DNA from: Zoogloeaceae bacterium
GTDB lineage: Bacteria > Pseudomonadota > Gammaproteobacteria > Burkholderiales > Rhodocyclaceae
Reading direction: 5' to 3'
NCBI GenBank assembly: GCA_024235655.1
Contig: JACKLY010000003.1
Location: 238,435-302,434 of the forward strand
DNA: 64,000 bases
Below, piece after piece: positions 44,409 to 53,570 of the stretch (positions are counted from its first letter, which is position 1; every line of letters begins with the position of its first letter). The notes under the pieces are model-generated. The model was not told the origin of the DNA, ran no database searches, and saw nothing but the letters and a program-made list of their open reading frames with translations. A program made the translations under genes and the position numbers.

Positions 44409-45152
44409 ATGCCCAACAGAAAAGCGGTCGCACCTGTACTGACGGTGGTAGAAACCGCCTGCTCCAACTGCAACCTCCACGAACTCTGCCTCCCTCTGGG
44501 AATGTCGACTGAAGAAGTGGAAAAGCTCGATGAGCTCGTCTCCTCGCGTCGCCGCGTCAAGCGCGGAGAGCACCTCTACCGTGCCGGCGATGCCTTCGAT
44601 TCGATCTTTGCCGTCCGCAGCGGTTTTTTCAAAACCGATGTGCTGCTGGAGGATGGCCGGGAGCAGGTCACCGGCTTCCAGATGACCGGTGAGTTGCTTG
44701 GCCTCGATGGCATCAGCAACGAGCAGCATTCCTGCAACGCCATCGCGCTGGAAGACAGCGAAGTCTGCACCATCCCCTTCTCGCACCTTGAAAATCTCTC
44801 GCGGGAAATCCAGACTCTGCAGCATCACTTCCATCAGGTGATGAGCCGCGAAATCGTTCGTGACCATGGCGTGATGATGCTGCTTGGCACCATGCGCGCC
44901 GAGGAGCGCCTTGCTGCCTTCCTGCTCAACCTGTCACAGCGCTTCACTGCCCGCGGCTATTCACCGGCCGAGTTCTACTTGCGCATGACCCGGGAAGAGA
45001 TCGGCAGCTACCTTGGCCTCAAGCTGGAAACGGTCAGCCGTGCCTTTTCGCGTTTTCAGGAAGAAGGCCACATTGCCGTGCAGCAAAAGCACGTGCGCAT
45101 CCTGAACATTGCCGGTCTGAAAAAATTGATGAGCCAGCACACCCGCGACTGA
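44409..45152 (+). CDS. fnr: FNR/ANR-type oxygen-sensing transcription factor
   Basis: A 247-residue Crp/Fnr protein with the oxygen-labile [4Fe-4S] ligands in CSNCNLHELC (residues 18-27) and a further Cys in EQHSCNAIA near residue 103. The C-terminal winged helix contains MTREEIGSYLGLKLETVSRAFSRF, whose E-(x2)-SR recognition pattern predicts the TTGAT-N4-ATCAA site seen in its own upstream region. GGAG precedes the ATG. It should control hemN, uspA and perhaps the hox region here. Confidence 0.96.
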   Translation: MPNRKAVAPVLTVVETACSNCNLHELCLPLGMSTEEVEKLDELVSSRRRVKRGEHLYRAGDAFDSIFAVRSGFFKTDVLLEDGREQVTGFQMTGELLGLDGISNEQHSCNAIALEDSEVCTIPFSHLENLSREIQTLQHHFHQVMSREIVRDHGVMMLLGTMRAEERLAAFLLNLSQRFTARGYSPAEFYLRMTREEIGSYLGLKLETVSRAFSRFQEEGHIAVQQKHVRILNIAGLKKLMSQHTRD

Positions 45153-45161
45153 TGCGGGTGT
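45139..45161. terminator. Terminator between fnr and sirB
   Basis: ACACCCGC and GCGGGTGT form an 8-bp stem with a seven-base loop that contains the fnr stop, followed by TTTC. Convergent genes on both sides favour a bidirectional terminator. Confidence 0.65.
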
Positions 45162-45162
45162 T

Positions 45163-45552
45163 TCAGATCCAGCTCAGAAATCCGAACGGGTTGCGCGTCA
45201 GCGCTACTGAAACGATATAGCCGAAGGCCGCCAGCGCGGCGACAAGGAAAATGGCACGCACCCGCCGGGTGCGGCCACGTTTCAGTGCCATCATGCCGAG
45301 CAGGATGTAGGCCAGAAGCCCGAAAAACTTGGCCGTCAGCCAGGCCTGGGCAAAGGGATACTGGCTGCTGATCACCGCCATCGCAATCGCACTGCCGAGC
45401 AGGATGGTGTCCACCACATGCGGCATCACCTTGAGCCAGCGCCTGTTCAGCATCGGAGAACCAGCCAGCATCAAGAGACCGCGCAGGAAAAAACCACAGC
45501 CGGAAACGACAACGGCGGTCACATGCAGATGTTTCAGCAGCAGATAGGTCAT
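45163..45552 (-). CDS. SirB family membrane protein
   Basis: A 129-residue protein with four helices and the start MTYLLLKHLHVTAVVVSGCGFFLRG, in which KxLHV and FxxRG are the SirB hallmarks. Later text includes HVVDTILLGSAIAMAV and KFFGLLAYILLGMMALKR. The family's function is poorly known. It begins three bases before the nnrS end and is the last gene of the nitric-oxide block. Confidence 0.85.
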   Translation of the reverse strand: MTYLLLKHLHVTAVVVSGCGFFLRGLLMLAGSPMLNRRWLKVMPHVVDTILLGSAIAMAVISSQYPFAQAWLTAKFFGLLAYILLGMMALKRGRTRRVRAIFLVAALAAFGYIVSVALTRNPFGFLSWI

Positions 45553-45555
45553 GTC

Positions 45556-46773
45556 TTAACCGGGGCGTCCATCCGGGCGTGGTTTCAGGAACATCAGCAG
45601 GTGCACCCGGTTCCACATGCCGAACACAAGCAACCAGCCCAGCGCGCTGAGCCAGATCAGATTGAACACCCCATCAATCACCAGCCATTCACCGGCAAGA
45701 CGGAGCAATACCACGCACTGGAACATCCAGAACAACCGCCAGGCCCAGACATCGGATGAAATCAGGCGGCCGGAATGTCCGAGGGTAACGCGGGTGGCCA
45801 TCCCCAGAAGGATTGAGCCAAAGTAACCAACAGTCAGGGCATGCAGCGGTGCGCGCCCTCCCCAGCCAAGCACCCCGAACAGTTCACCCGCACCCTGAAC
45901 GGCAAAAAGCAGCAAGGCCGTGCCCAGCCACAAACCGGCCATATGATGCATGGCCAGCAAATGTGAAACGAACACCCGATGAATCTGCCAGCGCCATGCC
46001 AGCCAGAATACGCTTGCCGAACCAAGCAGATCTGCCGGCCAGAGCCAGCGTTGCAAATCAAGCATGCCGGCCAGCGCATGCACGACACATACACCGAGTA
46101 CGATCCAGAAGGGCGCAGTCCCACGATATTCCTTGTAGTTGCGCACCACGCTGCCGGAGAAGAAAGGCAGCATGCGATAGGTCACGGTAAAGAACACCGG
46201 CACCAGAAACAGCCAGAGGCCGGTTTCGGTTGCCGCCTGTACCAGCACCGTTTCTACCTGAAGCAGTGCAAAGGCATAGAACAGCAGACCAAGCACCCCC
46301 ATGGCCAAGGCGGCCAGAACGACCCAGGCGTGGGTCTTGTGCGTGCTCATCGACGCCCTGACCGTATCGAACAAGGCACGCCAGCCGGCGACCCAGCCAG
46401 CAGCCGTCAGCAGCAAGCCGAGCGGAATCAGGACAGGCAACAGGAAACCGATGTAGAAAACGCCCCAGCCAACTGCCATCAGGATGAAGCCGGGTACAAA
46501 CTGATGCTGCTCCAGCGGCCCCTGGGCCACCCATTTCGGCAAGGCCGTCATCAGGAACCCAAAGACAAAGAATGTGAATATGCCGTAGATCATCAAGACT
46601 GCATGCAGCCACATCGGCGGATAGGGCCATTCGAATGGCACATAAAAACCGGCATGCCGCCCCGCCAGATCAGTTGCCCAAAAAATCATGGTCAGGAGCA
46701 GTTGCAAAGCCCCCGCAAAGAACATGACCCGGTGCGGGGCAGAGAAAAAAGCCGGGCGTAAATTCATGCTCAC
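45556..46773 (-). CDS. nnrS: NnrS family heme/copper membrane protein
   Basis: A 405-residue protein with twelve helices that in studied bacteria relieves nitrosative stress. The start APHRVMFFAGALQLLLTMIFW and the segments WLHAVLMIYGIFTFFVFGFLMTA, RMLPFFSGSVVRNYKEY and HALTVGYFGSILLGMATRVTLGHSG are the NnrS hallmarks, including several membrane histidines. The start overlaps the preceding 12-TM gene by four bases. Confidence 0.93.
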   Translation of the reverse strand: MSMNLRPAFFSAPHRVMFFAGALQLLLTMIFWATDLAGRHAGFYVPFEWPYPPMWLHAVLMIYGIFTFFVFGFLMTALPKWVAQGPLEQHQFVPGFILMAVGWGVFYIGFLLPVLIPLGLLLTAAGWVAGWRALFDTVRASMSTHKTHAWVVLAALAMGVLGLLFYAFALLQVETVLVQAATETGLWLFLVPVFFTVTYRMLPFFSGSVVRNYKEYRGTAPFWIVLGVCVVHALAGMLDLQRWLWPADLLGSASVFWLAWRWQIHRVFVSHLLAMHHMAGLWLGTALLLFAVQGAGELFGVLGWGGRAPLHALTVGYFGSILLGMATRVTLGHSGRLISSDVWAWRLFWMFQCVVLLRLAGEWLVIDGVFNLIWLSALGWLLVFGMWNRVHLLMFLKPRPDGRPG

Positions 46774-48086
46774 GCTTCCACTCCTTCCGCAAGTATTGCC
46801 AGCCGCTCATCAACCAGCCGGGCATGTCGACGATAAACTCCAATGGCCGAACAGAGATTGGCCAGCAGCAAGCCGCTGGCAACGAGCAAGGCCAAGCCGG
46901 CAGGCCGGGACAGCATCTCCGGCCAGAATACCGCAGCAATGAGTAAGGCACAGGTTGCCAGATGCGCCTGCAGGTGACGTTTCATTTTCGTTTCGCCAAG
47001 TACGGCTTTCATGTTCGGGGCAATGACCTTACCACGCCCGCGGTTCTGCAGATGCAGCCAGACCAGGAAGGGAATGATCTTGTACAGCATGCCGACAATC
47101 ACCGACATGAATCCACCGACCAGCACCAGAACGCCGAACAGAATCGGCCAGGCGGGCCAGTCATCGAGTGATGGCACAAGGTGCACCAGCATCCAGAGGG
47201 AGCATGCCAGCAAACCACAAATCATGGCCAGTCGCCACAGACGCTGCGTCACATCAGGAATGGCACGCTTGCTGCGCGCCTGCAACCACAGCGTCAGACA
47301 ACAGAAAGCGGCGGATAACCAGATGACCACCACCTGAAACACGGCCACCCACTCGGGCTCAGCCCAAAGCAGCAAGAGCGAAGTCAGCAGCACCAACACG
47401 GTCAGTACGCTGCCGAAATACCGGGAAAACCAAACCGGATAGCCGGGTGTCAGCTGGAACATCGGCACCACGACATAGGCTACTGCCGACAACAGCCCCA
47501 AACCCCAGGCTGCAAATCCCCAATTCACATGCAATTGCGTCACCAGAAGCATCGGTACCGCCCAGTATCCTGCCATGCTCCCGGCAAGAAGCAGCCCCAG
47601 CAACAGCACAATCGCCAGCGAAGCCAATGCCAGCTTGAACCCGGAAATACTCGCACTGGTCGAGGGCACGCCGCGCAGGGAAAGCAACCCCGCCAGCAGA
47701 AAAAAACCAACTGCCGTACCCAGCAACGTCATCGCCAATGGGAAAGCAAAGGGGAAAATATCCAGGAAACCGGCAACCAACAACAGGGCACCGAGTACGA
47801 ACAGCGTGTGCACCAGGCTGGCCACCAGCAGCGGTCGTTTCAGATTGGCACCGGCGACCACAGGCAGTATCTGTACCAGCGCACCCAGCATGACCTGAAG
47901 GACAAAGCCGACGGCAAGCAGATGCGTTAACGCCAGCGCCCCGCCAGTCCAGCGCGAGGAGAGCGATTCCGGCCCATCCACCATCAGCAGCAGGCCAGCC
48001 AGCCCCGTGAATACGGGAGCGGTCAGGAAGAAACGGAAAGGCGCCGCAATAGGCGGCGCCTGTTCGAAAGACAATACGGCCTGCAT
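46770..48086 (-). CDS. Twelve-helix membrane protein, NnrS-associated
   Basis: A 438-residue polytopic protein. Segments such as LTHLLAVGFVLQVMLGALVQILP and QLHVNWGFAAWGLGLLSAVAYVV carry histidines in helices in a way that recalls NnrS and heme-copper oxidase subunit I. MLYKIIPFLVWLHLQNRG has another pair. I have no established name for it. Its stop overlaps the nnrS start and the DUF2249 gene precedes it by 13 bases, so it is part of a NO/O2 response operon. A heme-binding sensor or reductase role is a guess. Confidence 0.7.
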   Translation of the reverse strand: MQAVLSFEQAPPIAAPFRFFLTAPVFTGLAGLLLMVDGPESLSSRWTGGALALTHLLAVGFVLQVMLGALVQILPVVAGANLKRPLLVASLVHTLFVLGALLLVAGFLDIFPFAFPLAMTLLGTAVGFFLLAGLLSLRGVPSTSASISGFKLALASLAIVLLLGLLLAGSMAGYWAVPMLLVTQLHVNWGFAAWGLGLLSAVAYVVVPMFQLTPGYPVWFSRYFGSVLTVLVLLTSLLLLWAEPEWVAVFQVVVIWLSAAFCCLTLWLQARSKRAIPDVTQRLWRLAMICGLLACSLWMLVHLVPSLDDWPAWPILFGVLVLVGGFMSVIVGMLYKIIPFLVWLHLQNRGRGKVIAPNMKAVLGETKMKRHLQAHLATCALLIAAVFWPEMLSRPAGLALLVASGLLLANLCSAIGVYRRHARLVDERLAILAEGVEA

Positions 48087-48099
48087 CAGAGTCAGCGAA

Positions 48100-48336
48100 T
48101 CACGCCGGTGCGTGCCAGATCAGGATTTCTACCGTGCCATCCGGTGTACGCTCGGATTCATAGGCAAACCCGTTATTCAGAAGTGCCTTGTACAAAGGCA
48201 GAGGCTCACGATAGAGCTGGAGCAGAAGCTTCTCGCCTTTGGGCAAATGATCCAGCGCATCCATGGTCAGCACAAAGGGCTCCGGCGGCTCCAGGCCACG
48301 GGCATCGATAACGCGATCCGTCTTTGGATGTGTCAT
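48100..48336 (-). CDS. DUF2249 domain protein
   Basis: A 78-residue TusA-like protein beginning VIDARGLEPPEPFVLTMDAL after the first seven residues, with PLPLYKALLNNGFAYESE and a final EILIWHAPA. The DARGLxPPEP motif is the DUF2249 signature. Such domains often occur beside hemerythrin or NnrS in denitrifiers. It starts directly after the hemerythrin gene stop, so translation is probably coupled. Confidence 0.85.
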   Translation of the reverse strand: MTHPKTDRVIDARGLEPPEPFVLTMDALDHLPKGEKLLLQLYREPLPLYKALLNNGFAYESERTPDGTVEILIWHAPA

Positions 48337-48783
48337 TCAATCCGCCTTGAGTTCGCTCTGCAACTGTGGCAACAGCGCTTCCGCATCTTCTGCCAGATGC
48401 TGATCACACATCGGGTAAAGAATGTTCTCTTCCTTCATGTTGTGCTGTTGCATCATGATCAGCAGGGTTTCCGCATTGCCGGAATAGGCATCGGCATCCT
48501 TGTTGGCCAGGCCTTCCGCCGCAGCAGAAATCAACTCCCGCATCTGCACATGTTCACCACGCATCACTTGCGTCGGCCCCATGAACATTCCCGTTTTCTG
48601 CTCAAACGCCGGAAACAGCAGAGACTCCTCTGTTGCAAAGTGCTGCAGCACACCAGAACTGAAATGGCCGAAGCATTCGCTGGCGCCAACCCAATCACCC
48701 TTGGCAACGGCTTGCTCCACTTCGGCAAAAACATCATCGCAGCGGCGATGATCGTCGGTCATGAAGTCTCTGATTGTTGTCAT
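48337..48783 (-). CDS. Hemerythrin domain protein
   Basis: A 148-residue four-helix di-iron protein of the HHE type. Ligands are visible in FMTDDHRRCDDVF, LQHFATEESLLFPAFE, MRGEHVQMRELI and MQQHNMKEENILYPMCDQH. I start at MTTIRDFMTDDHR; the frame is open 160 codons upstream but that part is the shadow of the next gene. Hemerythrins bind O2 or NO and help di-iron repair. Context with NnrS and DUF2249 favours a nitrosative or oxidative stress role. Confidence 0.9.
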   Translation of the reverse strand: MTTIRDFMTDDHRRCDDVFAEVEQAVAKGDWVGASECFGHFSSGVLQHFATEESLLFPAFEQKTGMFMGPTQVMRGEHVQMRELISAAAEGLANKDADAYSGNAETLLIMMQQHNMKEENILYPMCDQHLAEDAEALLPQLQSELKAD

Positions 48784-48859
48784 TTTGAAAAACCTTTCGT
48801 GAGGCTTTCCATTGTCACTACCCGCATGCAATGGGGCATTGACGAAAATCAAAAACCGC

Positions 48860-49600
48860 TCAGCCGCGCAGGACCCCGACGCGCAGTTCATCGAACCAGT
48901 TGATGAAACGCTGCACATCGGTGCCCCGGTAGATTGCTCCGTGCTGTGGGCACAGCATGTCAATGTCAAGCTGTGCAACACGCTCGCACCACTGGCGCTT
49001 CGCTTCGTTCGACCCCATCCAGCGCTTGTGAAACCCCTCGGCAAAACGAATGTGGGATGAAAAATCCTCAACAAAGAGATCCTGCCGTTCGGCTGGCAGC
49101 AACGCTGCGCCCACATCGCCGGAAAACAGGAGTTTCGCCTTTTTATCGTACAGGTGCAGGTTGCCAGAGGAATGAAGATAATGCGCCGGAACGGTCTGCA
49201 ACTGCAGACTGGCCAAGGCAAGCGGCGAACTTTCGTCGGGCAGGGAGACAAAGGTCTCTGCTGCACCGCCAAAATGCGGAATGAACCCTGCCCACAGCCA
49301 GTTCACATAGCATTTCATTGCCGGGTTGAACTCAAGCCAGAGCGCCAGCGAGGAAATGATGTCCGGGTCCTGGTGCGAAGCAAAAATACCGACGATCCTT
49401 GACGCGTCGAAATCCGCCGACAAGGCAGAAAAAACGGCAGGGAATATTTCCGATCCCCCGGGATCGATGAGCAACCCCTTCCCATCCTGTTGCACCAGAT
49501 ACTCGTTGGTATCAATGACAAAATCCGGCTTCTGCGGATCCCGAACGATAGCGGTCCATTTGTGGCTTCCCGCCTCGAAGATGGTTTGCGTGGTTTTCAT
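48860..49600 (-). CDS. MBL-fold di-iron protein resembling oxygen-binding ODP
   Basis: A 246-residue beta-lactamase-fold protein. Metal ligands lie in FASHQDPDI near residue 77 (HxDxD, with Ile where many relatives have a second His), VPAHYLHSSGN near 137, LFSGDVGAAL near 158 and CPQHGAIYRG near 220. There is no flavodoxin domain, so it is not a full flavodiiron NO reductase. Its start overlaps the chemoreceptor-like gene by four bases. That matches the ODP-plus-receptor oxygen-sensing pairs I recall from spirochaetes; an oxygen or NO sensor is likely. Confidence 0.78.
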   Translation of the reverse strand: MKTTQTIFEAGSHKWTAIVRDPQKPDFVIDTNEYLVQQDGKGLLIDPGGSEIFPAVFSALSADFDASRIVGIFASHQDPDIISSLALWLEFNPAMKCYVNWLWAGFIPHFGGAAETFVSLPDESSPLALASLQLQTVPAHYLHSSGNLHLYDKKAKLLFSGDVGAALLPAERQDLFVEDFSSHIRFAEGFHKRWMGSNEAKRQWCERVAQLDIDMLCPQHGAIYRGTDVQRFINWFDELRVGVLRG

Positions 49601-50262
49601 GCCTTGCCTTTGAAAAATCCGGAGCGCTTGAGTTTGTCAAGCGAAACACGTATCTCCTCGACCACACGGTCGAATTCACCAGACACCTGGCTCAAGGCGG
49701 GCGCAAAGTCAGCGCCGTAGGCGGCTTCAATTTTTGCCGATTTGGCAAGCACACCACCAAGCTCCACCAGCTGCACGGCATCATCCACCGAAGACTGCAG
49801 GTTTTTCCTCAACCGGGCGATGCGTGCATCAAGTGCCGCTCGTTTACCTGCATGTTGCACAAGGACTTCAGTCAGCCCGTATTTTCCATTGACCAGCGCC
49901 CCGGTCTTGACCAGAAAATGATCCTGGCGCGAGGCTTGCAAGACGACGGAAAGCCCATCAACGACAGCATGAACCTGCGCTGTCAGCGATGTCATGCTGT
50001 CACGAAGATCGCGGGAAAACACCCGTAGCTCGTTGGAGAGCACGCCGAAACCAAGGGCCGACGTGCCCGCCCGCTTGGCCAGAAATATGGCATTCAGGGC
50101 CATGACATTGATCCGGAAAGAGACCTTGACGACCTGCTTGATCTCTTCATTGATACGCACAATGCGCAGCAGATCATGCGCCGCTGTTGATGAAGCCCCA
50201 GGCCGAGGCCGCGTGGTCAGCTCAAAACCTTGGCGCATGGGGGTATCCGGGTTGGCCGTCAT
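49597..50262 (-). CDS. Truncated methyl-accepting chemotaxis-like protein
   Basis: A 221-residue soluble protein. The segment VVKVSFRINVMALNAIFLAKRAG resembles the hairpin tip of chemoreceptor signalling domains (the usual NxLALNAAIEAARAG), but the Glu-rich methylation-helix text is replaced (AIFLAKRAG). The rest is long helices with no membrane segment or sensor domain. It is probably a degenerate or minimal receptor partnering the ODP-like protein encoded immediately downstream. No cheA or cheW is in the window, so the output is unknown. Confidence 0.65.
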   Translation of the reverse strand: MTANPDTPMRQGFELTTRPRPGASSTAAHDLLRIVRINEEIKQVVKVSFRINVMALNAIFLAKRAGTSALGFGVLSNELRVFSRDLRDSMTSLTAQVHAVVDGLSVVLQASRQDHFLVKTGALVNGKYGLTEVLVQHAGKRAALDARIARLRKNLQSSVDDAVQLVELGGVLAKSAKIEAAYGADFAPALSQVSGEFDRVVEEIRVSLDKLKRSGFFKGKA

Positions 50263-50335
50263 CTTGTATATCGCAACATGTGTTCAAACGGACTCTACCA
50301 GCGAAAACCGCCGGGCGAAACGCGGCAAGCAACAC

Positions 50336-52090
50336 TCAGCTTTCCAGAACGTAGGTACCCGGCGCCGGCCCCAGAGAGGGATAGGCTTTACCCTTGATCG
50401 ACAGTGGCGCCACCATCGGCCCGCATTTCGGACGCAACCATGCGACCCAGTCTTCCCACCATGATCCGGGCTTCGTCTCGGCGCCTTCCAGCCATTGTTC
50501 AAAATGATCATTGCGACCGGGTTCACCCACCCGGAAACTGCGCTTGGGCGGATTCACCGGCGGATTGACGATGCCAAGAATGTGTCCTGAGGTCGATAGA
50601 ACAAAGCGTACCGACGCATCCACATTCACGTACTTGCGAATCCGGTAGCACTGATGCCAGGGGGCAATATGGTCGTCTTCTGCAGTTACTGCATACAGCG
50701 GCTGCTTGATACGATCCAGGTCGATCGGTTCGCCGGCAATGGTCAGCGCGTCACGCTTCATCAGATTATTGTTGAGATACATCTCGCGCAGATAGAACGC
50801 ATGCATGGCCTGCGGCATGCGGGTGGTATCCATGTTCCAGAACAGCACATCGAAAGGTGGCAGCGGTTCACCATAGAGATAACTGTTAACGAAGTAGTGC
50901 CAGATCAGGCTGTTCGAGCGGAGCATGCGGAAACTCGATGCCATCTCGCTGCCATCGAGATAGCCTTTCTTGGCCATCGATTGTTCCAGCCAGCGGATAC
51001 TGCTTTCGTCGATGAAGACCTCGATATCGCCGGGCTTGGCAAAGTCAGTCAGCGTGGTAAACAGGGTCCAGCTGCTGACCGGCACTTTGTCGGGACCATA
51101 GCGGCGATTGGCCCAGGCCATGTAGGTCGACACCAGCGTGCCACCAATGCAATAGGCGGCCAGCGCCACCTGAGGCACCTTGTGCAGCTTGCAGACAAAC
51201 TGCACCGACTCATCGACCCCTTCGCGCAGATAGTCGTCAAAGCCAACATTGGCCATCTCGGCGGTCGGGTTCTTCCAGCTGGTAATGAACACCGAAAAGC
51301 CCTGATCGGTCAGCCAGCGCACCAGGCTCTTCTTCGGGTTGAGGTCGAGGATGTAGTACTTGTTGATCCACGGCGTGATGATGAGCAAGGGCGTCTTGTG
51401 TACTTTTTCGGTAGTCGGTGCGTAATGAATCAGCTCCAGCATCCGGTTACGCATGACGACATTGCCGGGCGTTGTCGCCAGATCGGTGCCGACCTTGAAG
51501 GCATCCGCTTCCACCATGCGCACGTTCTTCGACTGCATGTCACGCATCATGTAGTCGATACCAGACTTCAGGCTCTCACCCTTGCTTTCGACAAACTTGC
51601 GGATGGCAACCGGATTGCTCCAGAAGAAGTTGGTCGGCGCCACTGCATTCAGCCATTTCCGCCACCAGAAAGCCGCACGCCGCCGTTCCTTCTCCGACAG
51701 GCCCGGGGTTTCGAAACACATGTCTTCCAGGCGGTGAGTGAAGGCAAGGTAGGTTTCCTTGATGATGTCCCAGGTCGCCGAGTCATTCCAGACCGGATCG
51801 GCAAAGCGGGTATCGTCTTCGTGCGGAACCACCACATCCTCACTGGCAAAACCCATGGCACGACGCATGACATGCGTTTGCAGCGCGATGATGTCGCTGG
51901 AGAGGGCGGTCATCGCCCGCGACAACTCCTGCGGGTGCATCAGCCAGGCAGTCTGCGCATTGAGAATCGACGTCGTGACACCAAAGGGATCGAGTTGCTT
52001 CCCGATGCTGCTCATCATGTTTTCCAGCGGACTGGCATCGGCCAGATCAGCGCCGCGATGCCCCCGTGACGAAACATAACCGTTACTCAT
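50336..52090 (-). CDS. phaC: Poly(3-hydroxyalkanoate) synthase, class I
   Basis: Polymerises hydroxyacyl-CoA into PHA granules. The 584-residue protein has the lipase-like box AAYCIGGTL with the catalytic Cys near residue 319. The acid is in VTAEDDHIAPWH and the His is in STSGHILGIVNPP. The N-terminal half includes FFWSNPVAIRKFVESKGES and LIITPWINKYYILDLNPKKS. GGGGAG precedes the ATG. It lies alone; the phasin gene is 24 kb away. Confidence 0.95.
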   Translation of the reverse strand: MSNGYVSSRGHRGADLADASPLENMMSSIGKQLDPFGVTTSILNAQTAWLMHPQELSRAMTALSSDIIALQTHVMRRAMGFASEDVVVPHEDDTRFADPVWNDSATWDIIKETYLAFTHRLEDMCFETPGLSEKERRRAAFWWRKWLNAVAPTNFFWSNPVAIRKFVESKGESLKSGIDYMMRDMQSKNVRMVEADAFKVGTDLATTPGNVVMRNRMLELIHYAPTTEKVHKTPLLIITPWINKYYILDLNPKKSLVRWLTDQGFSVFITSWKNPTAEMANVGFDDYLREGVDESVQFVCKLHKVPQVALAAYCIGGTLVSTYMAWANRRYGPDKVPVSSWTLFTTLTDFAKPGDIEVFIDESSIRWLEQSMAKKGYLDGSEMASSFRMLRSNSLIWHYFVNSYLYGEPLPPFDVLFWNMDTTRMPQAMHAFYLREMYLNNNLMKRDALTIAGEPIDLDRIKQPLYAVTAEDDHIAPWHQCYRIRKYVNVDASVRFVLSTSGHILGIVNPPVNPPKRSFRVGEPGRNDHFEQWLEGAETKPGSWWEDWVAWLRPKCGPMVAPLSIKGKAYPSLGPAPGTYVLES

Positions 52091-52125
52091 GCTGTTCTCC
52101 CCGAAACGCCTGACGATTCACGATA

Positions 52126-53523
52126 TCACAGAGCGTGCTCGTCCTTGTAGGCAGGTATTTCTATATTGCTCCAGCCCAGTTCACTGCGGATGGCTTCGGC
52201 AAAGACGCTTGCCGAACCGGCTTCGCCATGAACAATGAACGTCTTTCCCGGAGGTTTCCTGAATCCTCCCAGCCAGCCAAGCAAGGCCGCCTGGTCGGCA
52301 TGTGCCGACAAGCCGCCAATGGTATGAATACTGGCCCTGACCGCCAGTTGCTGACCGAATATCCGCACATGCCGGGCACCATCCACCAGCCGCCGGCCCA
52401 GCGTACCTGCCGCCTGAAAACCGGTGATCAGCACCGCGCATTCAGCACGCGGCAGATTGTGCAGCAGGTGGTACTTGATACGACCGGCGTCGCACATGCC
52501 GCTGGCAGAAAGGATGACCGCGCCCTGTCGCACTTCATTGAGCGCCATCGACTCCTGCACATCAGCGACAAAATGCACATCCAGCAAACGGGGGTTCTTG
52601 CGCTGCCATTCGATCAGCGAACGGGTTTCCTCATCAAGCAAGGGTTCATGGCGCAAGGTCAGCTGGGTCACTGCATTGGCCATCGGCGAATCGATATACA
52701 AACGCATTGGCGCCAGCTTTCCCGAACGAACCAGCCCTGCCAGCACGTAGATCAGTTCCTGCGTCCGCCCGACAGCAAAGGCCGGAATAATGAGGTTGCC
52801 ACGACCTTCGCCCAGCGTCCGCTGGAAAGCGGCCAGCAATTCCTGCTCCGTTTCCTTGAGCGGCCGGTGCAGACGATTGCCGTACGTGGATTCCACCACC
52901 AGTACGTCGGCCTCTTCAATGATCGCAGGATCATGCATCACCGGACGGTCGGGTTGCCCGAGATCGCCGGAGAACACTATTTTCCTGCCACCGGCTCGCA
53001 CTTCGATGATCGCCGAACCGAGAATATGGCCGGCATCGCTGAAACGCACTTCGGTGTCCGGATGCGGGGAGAACGACTCACCGTAGGCCACCGGCCGCAG
53101 CTGCTTGAGCGCCTTCATCGCCTGCGTCACCGAATACAGGGGTTGCGGCAAGCCGCGCAACGAGGCCTTGCGCCGGTGCCGATGCCGTAACTGCCACTCC
53201 ACCTCGCGCTCCTGGATGTGTGCGCTGTCGAGCAGCATGATCTGCAGCAGGTCGATGGTCGGCGCCGTGGCGTAGATCGGCCCCTTGTAGCCCAGCATCA
53301 CCAGACGCGGCAACAGCCCGGAATGGTCGATATGGGCATGGGTCAACAGCACGAAATCCAGTTCCCGGACATCGAAGGGCAAGGCGCGCAGGTTCTTCTG
53401 CACGGCATCCCGCCCTCCCTGGAACATGCCGCAATCGACAAGAAAACTCAGCGCGCCGGAACGCACGAGATAGCAGGAGCCAGTAACTTCCCCCGCAGCG
53501 CCGAAAAAGGATAGGGTCGTCAT
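52126..53523 (-). CDS. Beta-CASP MBL-fold exonuclease-like protein
   Basis: A 465-residue protein of the RNA-processing CPSF/Ysh1-like group. The metal motif is THAHIDHSGLLPRLV, followed by FSDAGHILGSAIIEV, VFSGDLGQPDRP and VVESTYGNRLH. The beta-CASP part has ILSASGMCDAGRIKYHLLHN and the last motif, TIGGLSAHADQAALLGW. It may process RNA, but bacterial members next to phaC and uspA are of unknown target. The PHA and stress neighbours give no clear clue. No strong ribosome site precedes the ATG. Confidence 0.88.
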   Translation of the reverse strand: MTTLSFFGAAGEVTGSCYLVRSGALSFLVDCGMFQGGRDAVQKNLRALPFDVRELDFVLLTHAHIDHSGLLPRLVMLGYKGPIYATAPTIDLLQIMLLDSAHIQEREVEWQLRHRHRRKASLRGLPQPLYSVTQAMKALKQLRPVAYGESFSPHPDTEVRFSDAGHILGSAIIEVRAGGRKIVFSGDLGQPDRPVMHDPAIIEEADVLVVESTYGNRLHRPLKETEQELLAAFQRTLGEGRGNLIIPAFAVGRTQELIYVLAGLVRSGKLAPMRLYIDSPMANAVTQLTLRHEPLLDEETRSLIEWQRKNPRLLDVHFVADVQESMALNEVRQGAVILSASGMCDAGRIKYHLLHNLPRAECAVLITGFQAAGTLGRRLVDGARHVRIFGQQLAVRASIHTIGGLSAHADQAALLGWLGGFRKPPGKTFIVHGEAGSASVFAEAIRSELGWSNIEIPAYKDEHAL

Positions 53524-53556
53524 GTATTGATTGTTGCACCAGACATGCCAGCTGGT

Positions 53557-53570
53557 TTGATTTCAGTCAA
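53557..53570 (+). promoter_or_regulatory. FNR box and promoter for uspA
   Basis: TTGAT-TTCA-GTCAA matches the FNR consensus with one weak position. A -10 TATAGT sits at 53593-53598, putting the box at -41.5 from a start site near 53605, the class II activator spacing. Confidence 0.8.

Noticed and set aside
50654..52069. 471-codon open frame antisense to phaC
   Set aside because: Shadow of phaC, with no ribosome site or family motif.
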